Shown piece by piece: positions 42,109 to 51,885 of a stretch of 64,000 nucleotides of DNA. This stretch comes from Mesorhizobium sp. M3A.F.Ca.ET.080.04.2.1 (GTDB lineage Bacteria; Pseudomonadota; Alphaproteobacteria; Rhizobiales; Rhizobiaceae): the NCBI RefSeq assembly GCF_003952525.1, contig NZ_CP034451.1:1984001-2048000 (forward strand), read 5' to 3'. Below the pieces are notes generated by a model. It was given only the letters and a program-made list of their open reading frames with translations, had not been told where the DNA came from and made no database searches. Each line of letters begins with the position of its first letter. Positions within the stretch are counted from its first letter, which is position 1. Made by a program: the position numbers and the translations under genes.

Positions 42109-42732
42109 TCATTTCGCGGGTTCGAGCTCTTCCTGCTGCCTCAGGCCAGTGACCCAGGTGCCGATGAAGCCCATCAGCTCGCTTTCGAGATCGGCGGCGG
42201 CCAGACCAATGAACCGACCCTCGAGCGACACGCCAACGATGCCGTGGACGGCCGAGAACAGTGTCCGGGCCCGCGCCAGGAGTTGCGCCCGGTCGAGCGC
42301 CGGGCTGAGCAGCGCCAAGGGCTCGACCAGATATTGGATAAGGACGGCGTGCTCGGCGAGGTGCCATTCCGGCACCGGCACGCCGGGCGCCATCCGGTGC
42401 TCGAACAATGCTGCCCAGAGCCTTCGGTTGCCGCGTGCGAAGCCGACATAGGCCTTTGCCAACGCCTTGAGCTTCTCGCTTGGCTCCGCGGCCATGGCCG
42501 CTTCCTCGCGCAATGCCTCTCCCAGCCGTGCCAAGGTTTCCGAATTGACGTGAAGAACGAGCTCGTCCAGGTCGGCAAAGGCGGTATAGAGCGCGCCGAG
42601 CGCGCAGCCGGCATCGGCGGTAATGTCACGGGCACGCAGCCCGCCCAGCCCCGATGATTGAATTCGCAGGCGTGCGGCGCTGATCAACCTGCTCCTCAGA
42701 TCCTCGCGCCTGGCGTCCCGTTTTGCCGTCAT
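42109..42732 (-). CDS. TetR-family repressor
   Basis: The N-terminal helix-turn-helix is clear (LISAARLRIQSSGLGGLRAR followed by DITADAGCALGALYTAFADL), and a helical ligand-binding region follows (FSAVHGIVGVSLEGRFIGL near the end), typical of the type with a WHG-like C-terminal domain. I prefer the start MTAKRDARREDLRS; a TTG or ATG 8-10 codons upstream is possible but would overlap an operator. It is divergent from pspA-yiaAB and probably represses that operon and itself through the palindromes between them. Confidence 0.9.
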   Translation of the reverse strand: MTAKRDARREDLRSRLISAARLRIQSSGLGGLRARDITADAGCALGALYTAFADLDELVLHVNSETLARLGEALREEAAMAAEPSEKLKALAKAYVGFARGNRRLWAALFEHRMAPGVPVPEWHLAEHAVLIQYLVEPLALLSPALDRAQLLARARTLFSAVHGIVGVSLEGRFIGLAAADLESELMGFIGTWVTGLRQQEELEPAK

Positions 42733-42754
42733 TAACCTTCTCGATCCGATTTTC

Positions 42755-42825
42755 ATGAACAACGTTCATTTTTACCTCGAACGTTGTTCACAGTGTGTTA
42801 CGCTGCGTTTTTGAACAATGTTCAT
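42755..42825. promoter_or_regulatory. Three GAAC-n3-GTTC palindromes, probable TetR operators
   Basis: ATGAAC-AAC-GTTCAT (42755-42769), GAAC-GTT-GTTC (42779-42789) and TGAAC-AAT-GTTCA (42812-42824) share the core GAAC-n3-GTTC. Their centres are 22 and 34 bases apart. They fill the gap between the divergent tetR and pspA genes and end just before the pspA ribosome site. Confidence 0.8.
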
Positions 42826-42840
42826 AGAGGAGAAGCGGGA

Positions 42841-43527
42841 ATGTTGAAACAGTTTTTTGCGCTGGTTCGCGGGCGCAGCCATGAGGCGGCGGAAGCGGTG
42901 GTCGACCGCAACGCGCTGGTGATCCTGCGCCAGCAGATACGCGACTGCGCCGAAGCCATCGCTGCCGCCCGCCGTGCGGTCGCCATTGCGATTGCCCAGA
43001 ACGATCAGGAGGTCCAGCAACATAAAAAGCTGGTCGACCGCATTGAGGATCTGGAGAAGCGCACGGTTGCGGCGCTCGAACAGGAACAGAATGAACTTGC
43101 ATGCGAGGCGGCCGAAACGATCGCCCTGCTAGAGGCCGAGCGCACCGCGTCGGAAGACGCACAGAAAAACTTCGGCACGGAAATCGAGCGGCTGAAGCGG
43201 ATCGTTCGCGCCTCCGAAATGCGCCTGCGCGACCTGCAGCGCGGCCAGCGCATTGCGGCCGCCGCGGACAAGACGCAGCGGCTGCGTGAGACCGCTCCCG
43301 GATCAACCTTGTCGGCGCTCCAGGATGCCGAGGAAACGCTGTCTCGCCTGCGGGCGCGTCAGAAGCAGATCGACGCCGCCGCGGCCGCCATGGCCGAGAT
43401 GGAGCAGACGGGCGATCCGGCCGCGATGAGCGAGAAACTGGCCGCCGCCGGGTGCGGCGCGCCGCTGAGAAACAGCGCCGATGTCGTGCTCGAACGGCTG
43501 GCGAAGAGGGTTTCCAGGCCGGCCTGA
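42841..43527 (+). CDS. pspA: PspA/IM30-family membrane-stress protein
   Basis: The 228-residue protein is almost entirely coiled coil, beginning MLKQFFALVRGRSHEAAEAV with an amphipathic N-terminal helix and continuing with LRQQIRDCAEAIAAARRAVA and long heptad stretches to about residue 150, as in PspA. Such proteins bind the inner membrane and limit proton leakage under stress. The start has an AGGAGAAG site 5-12 bases upstream; the frame extends earlier only across the operator region. Regulation by the adjacent TetR rather than PspF is likely from the operators. Confidence 0.88.
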   Translation: MLKQFFALVRGRSHEAAEAVVDRNALVILRQQIRDCAEAIAAARRAVAIAIAQNDQEVQQHKKLVDRIEDLEKRTVAALEQEQNELACEAAETIALLEAERTASEDAQKNFGTEIERLKRIVRASEMRLRDLQRGQRIAAAADKTQRLRETAPGSTLSALQDAEETLSRLRARQKQIDAAAAAMAEMEQTGDPAAMSEKLAAAGCGAPLRNSADVVLERLAKRVSRPA

Positions 43528-43592
43528 CTGTATCCGGCCTGAAACAGGCCGACACCTGCCCAACCTACCGCAGAAACGAAAGGACCCTATCG

Positions 43593-43880
43593 ATGACCAC
43601 CAACAGCTACGCTCCCAAGGATTCCGGCGCCTGGAAAATGTTCACCATGGCCAGTTTCGCCATCGCCGCCAGCATGATGGCGGGCGGCATCTACTTCATG
43701 GAGGCAAGTTTTGCCGCAAAAGGGTTTTACGCGATGGCCGCAATCATGCTCGTCCATACGTCCATCACCATCACCAAGACGCTGCGCGACGCCGAGGAGG
43801 CAGGCCGCTTCATCAACAGGTTGGAATATGCCAAGGCCGAGAAGCTCTTGATGGACATCAACCGCAGTAACGAAACGTAA
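43593..43880 (+). CDS. YiaA/YiaB-family inner-membrane protein
   Basis: The 95-residue protein has two membrane helices (WKMFTMASFAIAASMMAGGI and KGFYAMAAIMLVHTSITITK), the YiaAB two-helix layout. In other proteobacteria a YiaAB protein often accompanies a PspA-like gene, and here it lies 65 bases downstream of pspA behind an AAAGGA site. It is likely to be co-regulated through the upstream TetR operators. Confidence 0.85.
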   Translation: MTTNSYAPKDSGAWKMFTMASFAIAASMMAGGIYFMEASFAAKGFYAMAAIMLVHTSITITKTLRDAEEAGRFINRLEYAKAEKLLMDINRSNET

Positions 43881-43948
43881 CCGGTTCGCGCTACAACAGG
43901 GCTCGAACCGCGCAAGCAACCGCCAGTCACTATAACGGTCTTTGCCAA

Positions 43949-46900
43949 ATGGAAATGGCCATGAACAACCATCTGATGACGTCACGGCGCTTCGCGCCAC
44001 TTTTCTGGACGCACTTCCTGTCCGCCTTCAACGACAACTTTCTGAAGAACACGCTGGTATTCCTCATTCTGTACACGCTGGCGGCGGACCAGGCGGCGTC
44101 ATTGGTGACACTGGCGGGAGCAATCTTCATGGCTCCGTTCCTGCTTCTCTCCGCCCTCGGCGGCGAGATCGCCGACCGGTTCGACAAGGCTTTCGTGGCG
44201 CGCAGGCTGAAATTCGTCGAGATCGGCGCCGCACTGCTGGCCGTCATCGGCATCGCGCTCTCGTCCATTCCGGTGCTGCTCACGGCGCTGTTCCTGTTCG
44301 GCGTGATCTCGGCGCTGTTCGGGCCAATCAAATACGGCATCCTGCCCGATCATCTCGAACGCAGGGAACTGCCCCGGGCGAACGCCTGGATCGAGTCGGC
44401 CACCTTCGCCGCCATCCTCGGCGGCACGATCGTCGGCGGCATCGTCTCGGCCGATGGCATTGGCGTTGCGGTGTTCGGCCCGATGATGATGATCCTCGCG
44501 GTCGGCTGCTGGCTGGTCAGCCGCTACATCCCGTCGACCGGCTCGGCGGCGCCGGACCTTGCGATCGACACGAACATCCTGCGCTCCACTTGGCGGCTGG
44601 TCGGCGAGTTGCGGATGAACCAGCGGATATGGCGGGCGGCGCTGATGGCCTCCTGGTTCTGGCTGGTCGGAGCTATCGTCCTTTCCCTCCTGCCCCCTCT
44701 GGTCAAGAATTCGCTCGGCGGCAGCGAGATCGCCGTGACCGCCTATCTCGCCGTATTCGCGGTCGCGGTCGCCGTCGGCTCCGCCATTGCGGCATGGATG
44801 TCGCAGGGGCGGATGGTGCTTCTGCCGGCTCCGGTCGGCACCGCGCTGATGGCCGTGTTCGGACTGGACCTCGCCTGGAGCGTTTGGGGACTGCACAGTT
44901 CGGCCCAGGCCGAGACGCTCGCTGCCTTTTTCGCCGGGCAGAACACCATTCGCGTCGCCATCGATCTGGCCGGCCTGGCTATCGCCGGCGCCTTCCTGGT
45001 CGTGCCCACCTTTGCGGCCGTGCAGGCCTGGGCGCCGGAGGACCGGCGCGCTCGTATCGTTGCCGCGGTGAACGTCGTCAGCGCCGGCTTCATGACCATC
45101 GGCGGCGGCCTCGTTGCGGCCATCCAGGGCGCCGGCGTCTCCATTGCAGGCGTGCTGGCCGGCCTTGCCGCGATCAATGCCGTCGCCGCCTGGCTGATGC
45201 TGAAATACCTGCCGACCAATCCTTTCCGCGATTTCGTCTCCATTCTGTTCCGCGCCTTCCATCACCTGGAGGTGGAAGGGATGGAAAACCTCAAGGCGGC
45301 TGGCCCGGCGCCCATCCTGGCGCTCAACCATGTCAGCTTTCTCGACGGTCCGCTGGCGCTGACGCTGACCGACGAGGAGCCGGTCTTCGCCATCGACTAC
45401 ACGATCGCGCAGGCATGGTGGATGAGGCCTTTCCTGAAGCTCGCCCGCGCCCTGCCGCTCAATCCGGCCAAGCCGATGTCGACCCGAACGCTGATCAAGA
45501 TCGTGCAGGGCGGCGATCCGCTGGTGATTTTCCCCGAAGGCCGCATCACCGTCACCGGCGGCCTGATGAAGGTCTATGACGGCGCCGCTATGGTCGCCGA
45601 CAAGACCGGCTCGATGGTGGTGCCGGTGCGCATCGACGGGCTGGAGAAGAGCTACTTCTCGCGGCTGACGTCGCAGCATGTGCGCCGCCGGCTGTTCCCG
45701 AAGGTCAACGTGACCATCCTGGAGCCGGTGAGGCTCGAGGTTCCGCCGGAGCTGAAAGGCCGCAAGCGCCGCGCCGCGGCCGGTGCCGCGCTCTACCAGG
45801 TGATGTCGGATCTCGTCTTCCGCACCCAGGATATCGACCGGACGGTGCTGGAGAAGATCATCCTGGCAGCAAACGACCGCGGCATGAAGCAACTCGCGGT
45901 GCAGGACCCGGTCACCGGCTCGCTCAGCTACGGCAAGCTGCTCACCGGTGCCGCCGTGCTCGGCGAAAAGTTCAAGACGCTCTATGCCGACCAGCAGACG
46001 CTTGGCGTCATGCTGCCCAACGCCAATGGCTCATGCGCCACGCTGCTCGGTGTCATGTCCGCCGGCAAGGTGCCGGCAATGATCAACTTCACCGCGGGCG
46101 CGGCGAACATTCTCTCCGCCTGTAAAGCGGCCGAGGTGCGGACCGTGCTCACATCCCGCGCCTTCGTCGAACAGGCAAAGCTCGGCGCGGTGGTCGAAGA
46201 AATCGGCCGCTCGGTGGAGATCGTCTGGCTCGATGACCTGCGGGCCACAATCGGCCTCAAGGACAAGCTGCTCGGCCTCTTGCGCAAAGGCAAGCCGCGG
46301 GTCGCGCGCAGACCCGACGACGTGGCGGCGATCCTGTTCACATCGGGCTCCGAGGGCACGCCCAAGGGCGTCGTGCTCACCCACCGCAACATCCTGGCCA
46401 ACGCCGCCCAGGCGGCCTCGCGCATCGACTTCCATTCGGGCGACAAGGTGTTCAATGTGCTGCCGATCTTCCACTCCTTCGGCATGACGGCGGGAACGGT
46501 GCTGCCGCTGATCTCGGGTGTGCCGGTCTATTTCTACCCGTCGCCGCTGCACTACCGCATCGTGCCGGAACTGATCTACGGCTCGAACGCGACGATCATC
46601 TTCGGCACCGACACGTTCCTTTCGGGCTATGCGCGCACGGCGCACCCTTACGACTTCCGTTCGGTGCGCTACTGCTTCGCCGGGGCCGAGCCGGTCAAGG
46701 CTGCCACGCGCATGACCTACATGGAGAAGTTCGGCCTGCGCATCCTCGAAGGCTACGGCGTGACCGAAACCGCGCCGGTAATCGCCATCAACACGCCGAT
46801 GTACAACAAGTCGGGCAGTGTCGGCAAAATCATGCCCGGCATGGAGTATCGCCTGGATCCGGTGCCTGGTGTCGAGGAGGGCGGGCGGCTCCATGTGCGC

Positions 46901-47365
46901 GGCCCCAATGTCATGGCCGGCTATCTGCGTGCCGAAAAGCCCGGGGTGCTCGAACCGCTGGAGGACGGCTGGCACGACACCGGCGACGTCGTCACCGTCG
47001 ACGAGGCGGGCTTCATCACCATTCGTGGCCGCGCCAAGCGCTTCGCCAAGATCGGCGGCGAGATGATCTCGCTGGCGGCCGTCGAGGCGCTCGCCGGCGA
47101 ATTGTGGAAGGGATCGCTGTCTGCCGTCGCCACGGTGCCGGATCACCGCAAGGGCGAGAAGCTGATCCTTGTCACGGAGGCAACCAACGCGACTCGGGCG
47201 GACTTCCTGGCCTTCGCCAAGGCGAACGGCGCCATGGACCTGATGGTGCCGGCCGAAGTGCGCGTCGTGCAGAAAGTGCCGGTCCTCGGCTCCGGCAAGC
47301 TCGACTTCGCCGCCGTGACGAAGATGGTGCGCGGCGATGAGGAGACGAAGATCAGGGCGGCTTGA
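43949..47365 (+). CDS. aas: MFS/acyltransferase/acyl-ACP synthetase fusion (LplT-Aas type)
   Basis: Three modules are fused in 1138 residues. Residues 1-425 are an MFS transporter (FWTHFLSAFNDNFLKNTLVF; LplT-like lysophospholipid flippase). Residues 430-630 are a PlsC-type acyltransferase with NHVSFLD (HX4D) and FPEGRITVTGG. Residues 650-1138 are an AMP-forming ligase with TSGSEGTPKGVVLTHRN and YGVTETAPV. The product should import lysophospholipids, activate fatty acids and re-acylate the lipid at the inner membrane. In E. coli the transporter and Aas are separate. An ATG four codons downstream is an alternative start. Confidence 0.93.
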   Translation: MEMAMNNHLMTSRRFAPLFWTHFLSAFNDNFLKNTLVFLILYTLAADQAASLVTLAGAIFMAPFLLLSALGGEIADRFDKAFVARRLKFVEIGAALLAVIGIALSSIPVLLTALFLFGVISALFGPIKYGILPDHLERRELPRANAWIESATFAAILGGTIVGGIVSADGIGVAVFGPMMMILAVGCWLVSRYIPSTGSAAPDLAIDTNILRSTWRLVGELRMNQRIWRAALMASWFWLVGAIVLSLLPPLVKNSLGGSEIAVTAYLAVFAVAVAVGSAIAAWMSQGRMVLLPAPVGTALMAVFGLDLAWSVWGLHSSAQAETLAAFFAGQNTIRVAIDLAGLAIAGAFLVVPTFAAVQAWAPEDRRARIVAAVNVVSAGFMTIGGGLVAAIQGAGVSIAGVLAGLAAINAVAAWLMLKYLPTNPFRDFVSILFRAFHHLEVEGMENLKAAGPAPILALNHVSFLDGPLALTLTDEEPVFAIDYTIAQAWWMRPFLKLARALPLNPAKPMSTRTLIKIVQGGDPLVIFPEGRITVTGGLMKVYDGAAMVADKTGSMVVPVRIDGLEKSYFSRLTSQHVRRRLFPKVNVTILEPVRLEVPPELKGRKRRAAAGAALYQVMSDLVFRTQDIDRTVLEKIILAANDRGMKQLAVQDPVTGSLSYGKLLTGAAVLGEKFKTLYADQQTLGVMLPNANGSCATLLGVMSAGKVPAMINFTAGAANILSACKAAEVRTVLTSRAFVEQAKLGAVVEEIGRSVEIVWLDDLRATIGLKDKLLGLLRKGKPRVARRPDDVAAILFTSGSEGTPKGVVLTHRNILANAAQAASRIDFHSGDKVFNVLPIFHSFGMTAGTVLPLISGVPVYFYPSPLHYRIVPELIYGSNATIIFGTDTFLSGYARTAHPYDFRSVRYCFAGAEPVKAATRMTYMEKFGLRILEGYGVTETAPVIAINTPMYNKSGSVGKIMPGMEYRLDPVPGVEEGGRLHVRGPNVMAGYLRAEKPGVLEPLEDGWHDTGDVVTVDEAGFITIRGRAKRFAKIGGEMISLAAVEALAGELWKGSLSAVATVPDHRKGEKLILVTEATNATRADFLAFAKANGAMDLMVPAEVRVVQKVPVLGSGKLDFAAVTKMVRGDEETKIRAA

Positions 47366-47377
47366 TCAGAATCGCGC

Positions 47378-47406
47378 AGCAGGCCGGCGTCTAACGTCGG
47401 CCTGCT
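47378..47406. terminator. Hairpin after the aas gene
   Basis: AGCAGGCCGGCG pairs with CGTCGGCCTGCT around loop TCTAA (one mismatch), 12 bases after the aas stop, followed by AAAT. It separates convergent genes and can act for transcripts in both directions. Confidence 0.65.
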
Positions 47407-47456
47407 AAATCCGCGAACGGATCGACAATCCAGGAGATCCTCGCCATGCGGGGCGA

Positions 47457-48661
47457 TCAGGCCGCTCTCTCCCGCTGCAAGATCAGTATCGCCATCCGCT
47501 GAACGGCGCGCATTCCATCTCCACCCCCGCAGACGCGGCTAACGCAGGCATCTTGAGCAGCACAAGGGTCAATGGGTCGCTTGTCGGCCAAAAGAACGTG
47601 GGTGGCCTCATATTTCTCGAACAGCCACATCAGCTGTTCGCGCGTGTCCTGGTCCAGCGGCGACTCGGGATGCACATCAGGCATCGAGCGCACGGGCGCC
47701 TGATTGAGCGCAGCGGACAGCACCTTCAAATCGAAGTCGCCGAGTTCGCCCGTAGTCAGGATCAGCGCGCCCTCGACGAGGATGTGGTTCTGCAACCCGC
47801 GCAGGAAGCGGGCCGAGTCCGTCAGGTCGCCTTCGGCCACGTGCTTGAGCAGGGATTCGCGCCGTTTCTCGGCGCTCAGGCTGACGCTGTCGTTGTAGAT
47901 GACGGCGAGCAGCGAAGCGGAAAGGACGATCACCACGGCCTGGACGCTGCCGCGCCAGCCGATGTGGTCGATGCCGCCCAGCGCGAGCCCGGCGAAGACC
48001 GAACTCAGTGCAATGACGGCGAAAGCCGCGATGGTGTCGCGATGGCCGAGGCCTACCCGCCCGAGGCCGATCGTCAGCCAGCACAGGAACAGGATGGCGA
48101 TGCGGCCAAGCCGCACCGGCATGTCGACCAGACCCGGCCGGTAGTCCGTGATCATGAACGGGATGATGAGCAGCAACGAAAGCGCTCGACGGTGCGGTTT
48201 TCAGCCGAGGACAGGCTGGCTCTGTCGCGCATCACCACGAGGTAGCCGATGGCTACAAAGCCGCCGAACTGGAAAAGCAGAAGCAGCGCCATCCGCCATG
48301 GCTCGACGAAGCGTTCAGGGACCATCGCCAGCAAAAGGAAGAGCACCGCGCCGCCGGCAGCGAAAGACTTAAGGACAAGTGGCGCATGCCTGCGCAGCAA
48401 GCCCTCGGTCAACAAAAGCGCCGCCAGCGGCAACAGGCCTGCCGCAACGATGGTGGCGAGCCGAAAAACACCGAGGCCGGTGATCCAATCCAGAATGCGG
48501 CAGGCAAGCAGCACCGCCAGGACCCGCAAGCCGAACAGAAAGCGCCTCGACAGCGGGTCGCCGGGGTCTCGCCCGCTAACCACCGCGATCACGATCATCA
48601 GGCCGAGGAGCGAAGGGAGAGAGGTGATCGTATCGGCGACAAGCTTATCGTCAAACGGCAT
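47457..48661 (-). pseudogene. Polytopic membrane protein gene interrupted by a frameshift
   Basis: Two overlapping minus-strand frames make one protein. The first (from MPFDDKLVADTITSLPSLLG) carries five or six membrane helices and ends with a spurious RFRCCSSSRS tail; the second continues with LLIIPFMITDYRPG, four more helices and a soluble domain of about 120 residues (LLKHVAEGDLTDSARFLRGL). Adding one T to the TTT run near 48180 joins them as ERFSLLLIIPFM, giving about 400 residues. I do not recognise the family. It is either a recent pseudogene or a sequencing error in a homopolymer. Confidence 0.75.
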
Positions 48662-48962
48662 GCGCCGGTTCCATCAAGCATGGAGATGACGTGGCGCACA
48701 GGGGTGGCGCGTGAAGCCGTTATCGTGTCCATGGCCGCAAAAGGTTCCATTGGCGGCCGGCGTCGGCCCAGTGAACGACCGGCAGAACGAGCCGCTGGAG
48801 GGTTACGGCGGCGCCCGCCACCGCGAGAGCCGCCAGCGAGCCGCGCGGGACGGTGTTTGCGAGAAAGGCGCGCGCGGCCTGGAAGGCCGTAGAATTGCGG
48901 CGTCCGGCTAAGACACGGTAAAGGGAGAATGTCGATACTTGCTGGTCTCCAGGTGCGGCGTG
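48662..48962. other. Intergenic region without a supported gene
   Basis: This stretch lies between the polymerase-like gene (minus, upstream) and the frameshifted membrane gene (minus, downstream). Open frames on both strands have no domain-like composition. It should hold the promoter of the membrane protein gene. Confidence 0.45.
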
Positions 48963-50387
48963 TCACGCCGCGTGTGCGACCAACTGATGCCGCGTGCGTT
49001 CGAATGCGATGCTGCTGCGCCGAGCGCGAACTTTCGCGGCGCACACAACGGCGAACGCTATGAAGAAGATCATGCCCGGATCGGCGCTGCCGGCTGACAA
49101 TGAGATGGCAACGATGCTGGCAAGGGCAGCGTTCCTGACGCTCAAGACAACGGCATCCGTTTCCGGGTCCAGCCACTCACGCTCTCGACCGACTCCGCGG
49201 GCAAGGATGCCGACCAGGATCGCCATCATCAGCGACCCGAACAAGCCGAGCTGAGACAGAACCGCGATCGGCCAGCTGGACGCCCTCGAACTGCCGAAGC
49301 CGATGCCGAGACCGCTGGTGTCCAGGAAGGACTGCAGGCTCTTGACGTTCCAATAGGCACGCTCCTCGCCGGAGGCGGAGTTCGCCTTGTTGATGATTGT
49401 TGAGTTGATCAGCCTGATGAAGGGATCCAGCGCCCCGGCATTGTAGAGGCTGATGCCGAGCACGGCGACTGTGCCCAGGGCCATGATAGCGATGATCAGT
49501 ATCTCCTCGCGCTCGACCTTTCCCCTGAGGACCGAGGTCGTCATTGATATGGCGACCGGGATGCAGAGGATCGTCAGGCCGACATAGGCGGTCGAGGAGG
49601 TCGACAGAATGGCCAGGAAGAGCAGTATCCCTGCCAGCCATTGCGCAAGGTGCGATTTGGTGTTCCTCCAATAGGTGTAGGAGAAGGCCAGACAGGCGAG
49701 CGACGCGGCGGCAAAGGAGGAGGCCTCCGAAAAGGCTCCATTGATCCGAACGAACCCTGCCTCGATCGCACCCGTCATGAGCTGGTAGCTGGCGGTTCTG
49801 ATCGGAGCCAGCAAATCTCCAGCGCCCGAATTCTTGCCGACAAAATCGATTAGCCCCGAGCCCGCATGCAGGCCGCACCACAGGAAAAATCCCCGGCGTA
49901 TCTGGTCGATCCTGTTGGAGTGGAGCAGCAGCGTGCAAAGCGCGATGGCGGTGAGCCCGCCCAGAATGAAATATCCTGTCTGCGAAGTATTGCCTGAGAC
50001 CGGGGCCAAGGCGGCTTCGACAACCCCGCCTCGCGTCTTCGCCTGGACGAAGACGACTGTTTGACCGGCGAAGAATCTTGGGAACAACCATGAACCGATA
50101 ATCGCGTAAGCCATGAGGCTGGCGAGAATCCAGATCGGGCGAATGCTCCCCAACACGCTTCCAAGCTCAATCCAGATGTGGCGCCTCGCGCTAACGGCGG
50201 TCACCAGCAGCGCTGCAAACAAAGTGTAGATGAGCGGAGTGGATCCACCGATCGAGGTCAGGGTCATCGCGGACGTCGCCCCAAACGCCAGGGATGCCAG
50301 AAGGCCGACGATCAGCATGCCGCGGGAATAGTAGGCGACGATCAAGACAACGGCGCACACTGCCAGTCCCGGAATCGAGAACTGCAT
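48963..50387 (-). CDS. O-antigen polymerase/ligase-like membrane protein (Wzy/WaaL type)
   Basis: The 474-residue protein has about ten to twelve membrane helices and a large loop near residues 330-395 with SASGEERAYWNVKSLQ and GLGIGFGSSRASSWP, a layout and motif position like the Wzy_C region of O-antigen ligases and exopolysaccharide polymerases. I chose the start MQFSIPGLAVCAVV because an AAAGG site lies 11 bases upstream; an ATG seven codons earlier is possible. Neighbouring acyltransferase and sugar genes support a surface-polysaccharide role. Confidence 0.8.
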   Translation of the reverse strand: MQFSIPGLAVCAVVLIVAYYSRGMLIVGLLASLAFGATSAMTLTSIGGSTPLIYTLFAALLVTAVSARRHIWIELGSVLGSIRPIWILASLMAYAIIGSWLFPRFFAGQTVVFVQAKTRGGVVEAALAPVSGNTSQTGYFILGGLTAIALCTLLLHSNRIDQIRRGFFLWCGLHAGSGLIDFVGKNSGAGDLLAPIRTASYQLMTGAIEAGFVRINGAFSEASSFAAASLACLAFSYTYWRNTKSHLAQWLAGILLFLAILSTSSTAYVGLTILCIPVAISMTTSVLRGKVEREEILIIAIMALGTVAVLGISLYNAGALDPFIRLINSTIINKANSASGEERAYWNVKSLQSFLDTSGLGIGFGSSRASSWPIAVLSQLGLFGSLMMAILVGILARGVGREREWLDPETDAVVLSVRNAALASIVAISLSAGSADPGMIFFIAFAVVCAAKVRARRSSIAFERTRHQLVAHAA

Positions 50388-50682
50388 GCCCCCCGGCCTT
50401 TCTCGCATGCGTCGCGTGTTGGAAGTCCGTCAGCCGACAGACAGTATTCTTCACAGTGCATAGTTCGGCAGGAGAGAGTCCCGAACAAGGGGACCAAAGG
50501 GCGTAGTCGGACATCCCACAGCGGTAGGATGACGGCAGATACGCCTTCTGACTGAATGGGTGCAGGGCCGGCCTGGCGGTACCCATTAAAGCTTAAGCGG
50601 GGGCGAATGTCCTGCAGACCTCGGCACAATGTAAGCTGGCCTCCGGCTCGGATCGGGTCATCCGGGCGCTGGGTGCTAAGTG

Positions 50683-51885
50683 ATGCTTGCCAAAAGTTCC
50701 GATGTGCCGGCCGACCAAACCGGGCGCGTCGGCCCTGTCGACGCACTCCGGTGTTTTGCGATGACGGCTGTCGTGGCGCAGCATTGCGGGCTGATGCCCT
50801 TCGGCTGGACAGGCGTCTGGCTGTTTTTCGTGATCTCCGGCTTCGTGGTCACGCTGTCGGTCATAGAAAGGCCCGCGAACCGCCCCCCGATGGAGCGGCT
50901 GCGCAGTTTCTACCGCCGCAGGGCCCTCCGCATAATCCCGGTTTACTACGCCTATGTGGGCGTCGGCCTTTTGCTGGCCCTCCTGAGTGGAACTCATCCG
51001 GACTTTGTCGACGTTCTCTCGCTTTTCGGATTTTTTCACAACATCGCGATGGGGCTGGGCAGAGGCACTTTGTCGGAATGGCCCGTGGGTCACCTTTGGA
51101 CGATATCCGTCGAGATGCAGTTCTATCTCGTTTACGGGGTCGTGCTGGTGCTGGCGTCGAAGCGGATCGTGATCCTGCTGCTCTTTGCTGCCCTTGTCGC
51201 GGCCACCCCCCTGAGGTTCGCGGCTGCAACGGAAGTTGCCAGCCTCCATCTCGACAGCGAGGTGAGCGCTTACCGGATTTATTCAGGGTCTTTCCTCCAC
51301 ACTGATTCCTTTGCCATGGGCGCGCTCCTGGCGTTTGCCCAGCGCTACGGGCTCCTGCATAGGCTGGCTCGGCCCCTCGCCTGCGCAGGCGCCGCGGCCA
51401 TGCTGGCTTATGCCGCGACTTACACATGGCTGAACTATTCAGTGGTGCATGCCCAGGGCATCGCCATAGTCAGGAACGTCGTTTCAGGCATATTGTGGGG
51501 GCAATATAGGGAAGTGTTTCTCTATACGGCGCTGGCCATCGCCTCTGGCGGTTTGGTGGCCCTCGCCGCCACGGGCGACCGATCCCTGTCCTGGCTTCTG
51601 AGACCGCTCTTGTTTCACCGCATCGGGGAGATATCTTACGGGGCTTACATCTTCCATGCCTTGGCAATCAACGCGGCAGCCTTCATTCTCGGCCATATCG
51701 GCGTGTTGCCAGCACGCTCGTTAGCCGAAAGGCTCGTGTTCTTTGTGCTCTCCTACACGGTAACGGTCACGATAGCGCATTTGTCATTCTGGCATTTCGA
51801 AAGGCGGATCGCCGGCGGCCGCAAGCATCGGCCGGCAGACAACGGATTGCTCGACGTTCCGACGCGAGAAGGAGAAGCGGCATGA
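50683..51885 (+). CDS. Acyltransferase-3 family (OafA/YrhL-like) membrane protein
   Basis: The 400-residue protein has the acyltransferase-3 pattern: GPVDALRCFAMTAVVAQHCG with the conserved His, GVWLFFVISGFVVT near residue 45, FYRRRALRIIPVYYAYV near 80 and HLWTISVEMQFYLVYG near 140, followed by eight or so membrane helices. Such enzymes O-acylate surface polysaccharides. A GTG directly before the ATG is also possible. It overlaps the next small gene by four bases. Confidence 0.9.
   Translation: MLAKSSDVPADQTGRVGPVDALRCFAMTAVVAQHCGLMPFGWTGVWLFFVISGFVVTLSVIERPANRPPMERLRSFYRRRALRIIPVYYAYVGVGLLLALLSGTHPDFVDVLSLFGFFHNIAMGLGRGTLSEWPVGHLWTISVEMQFYLVYGVVLVLASKRIVILLLFAALVAATPLRFAAATEVASLHLDSEVSAYRIYSGSFLHTDSFAMGALLAFAQRYGLLHRLARPLACAGAAAMLAYAATYTWLNYSVVHAQGIAIVRNVVSGILWGQYREVFLYTALAIASGGLVALAATGDRSLSWLLRPLLFHRIGEISYGAYIFHALAINAAAFILGHIGVLPARSLAERLVFFVLSYTVTVTIAHLSFWHFERRIAGGRKHRPADNGLLDVPTREGEAA

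Noticed and set aside
48598..49176. 192-codon minus-strand frame between the polymerase-like and frameshifted genes
   Set aside because: Arg/Ser/Pro-rich without hydrophobic core or start signal, and it overlaps the polymerase gene's 3' end.
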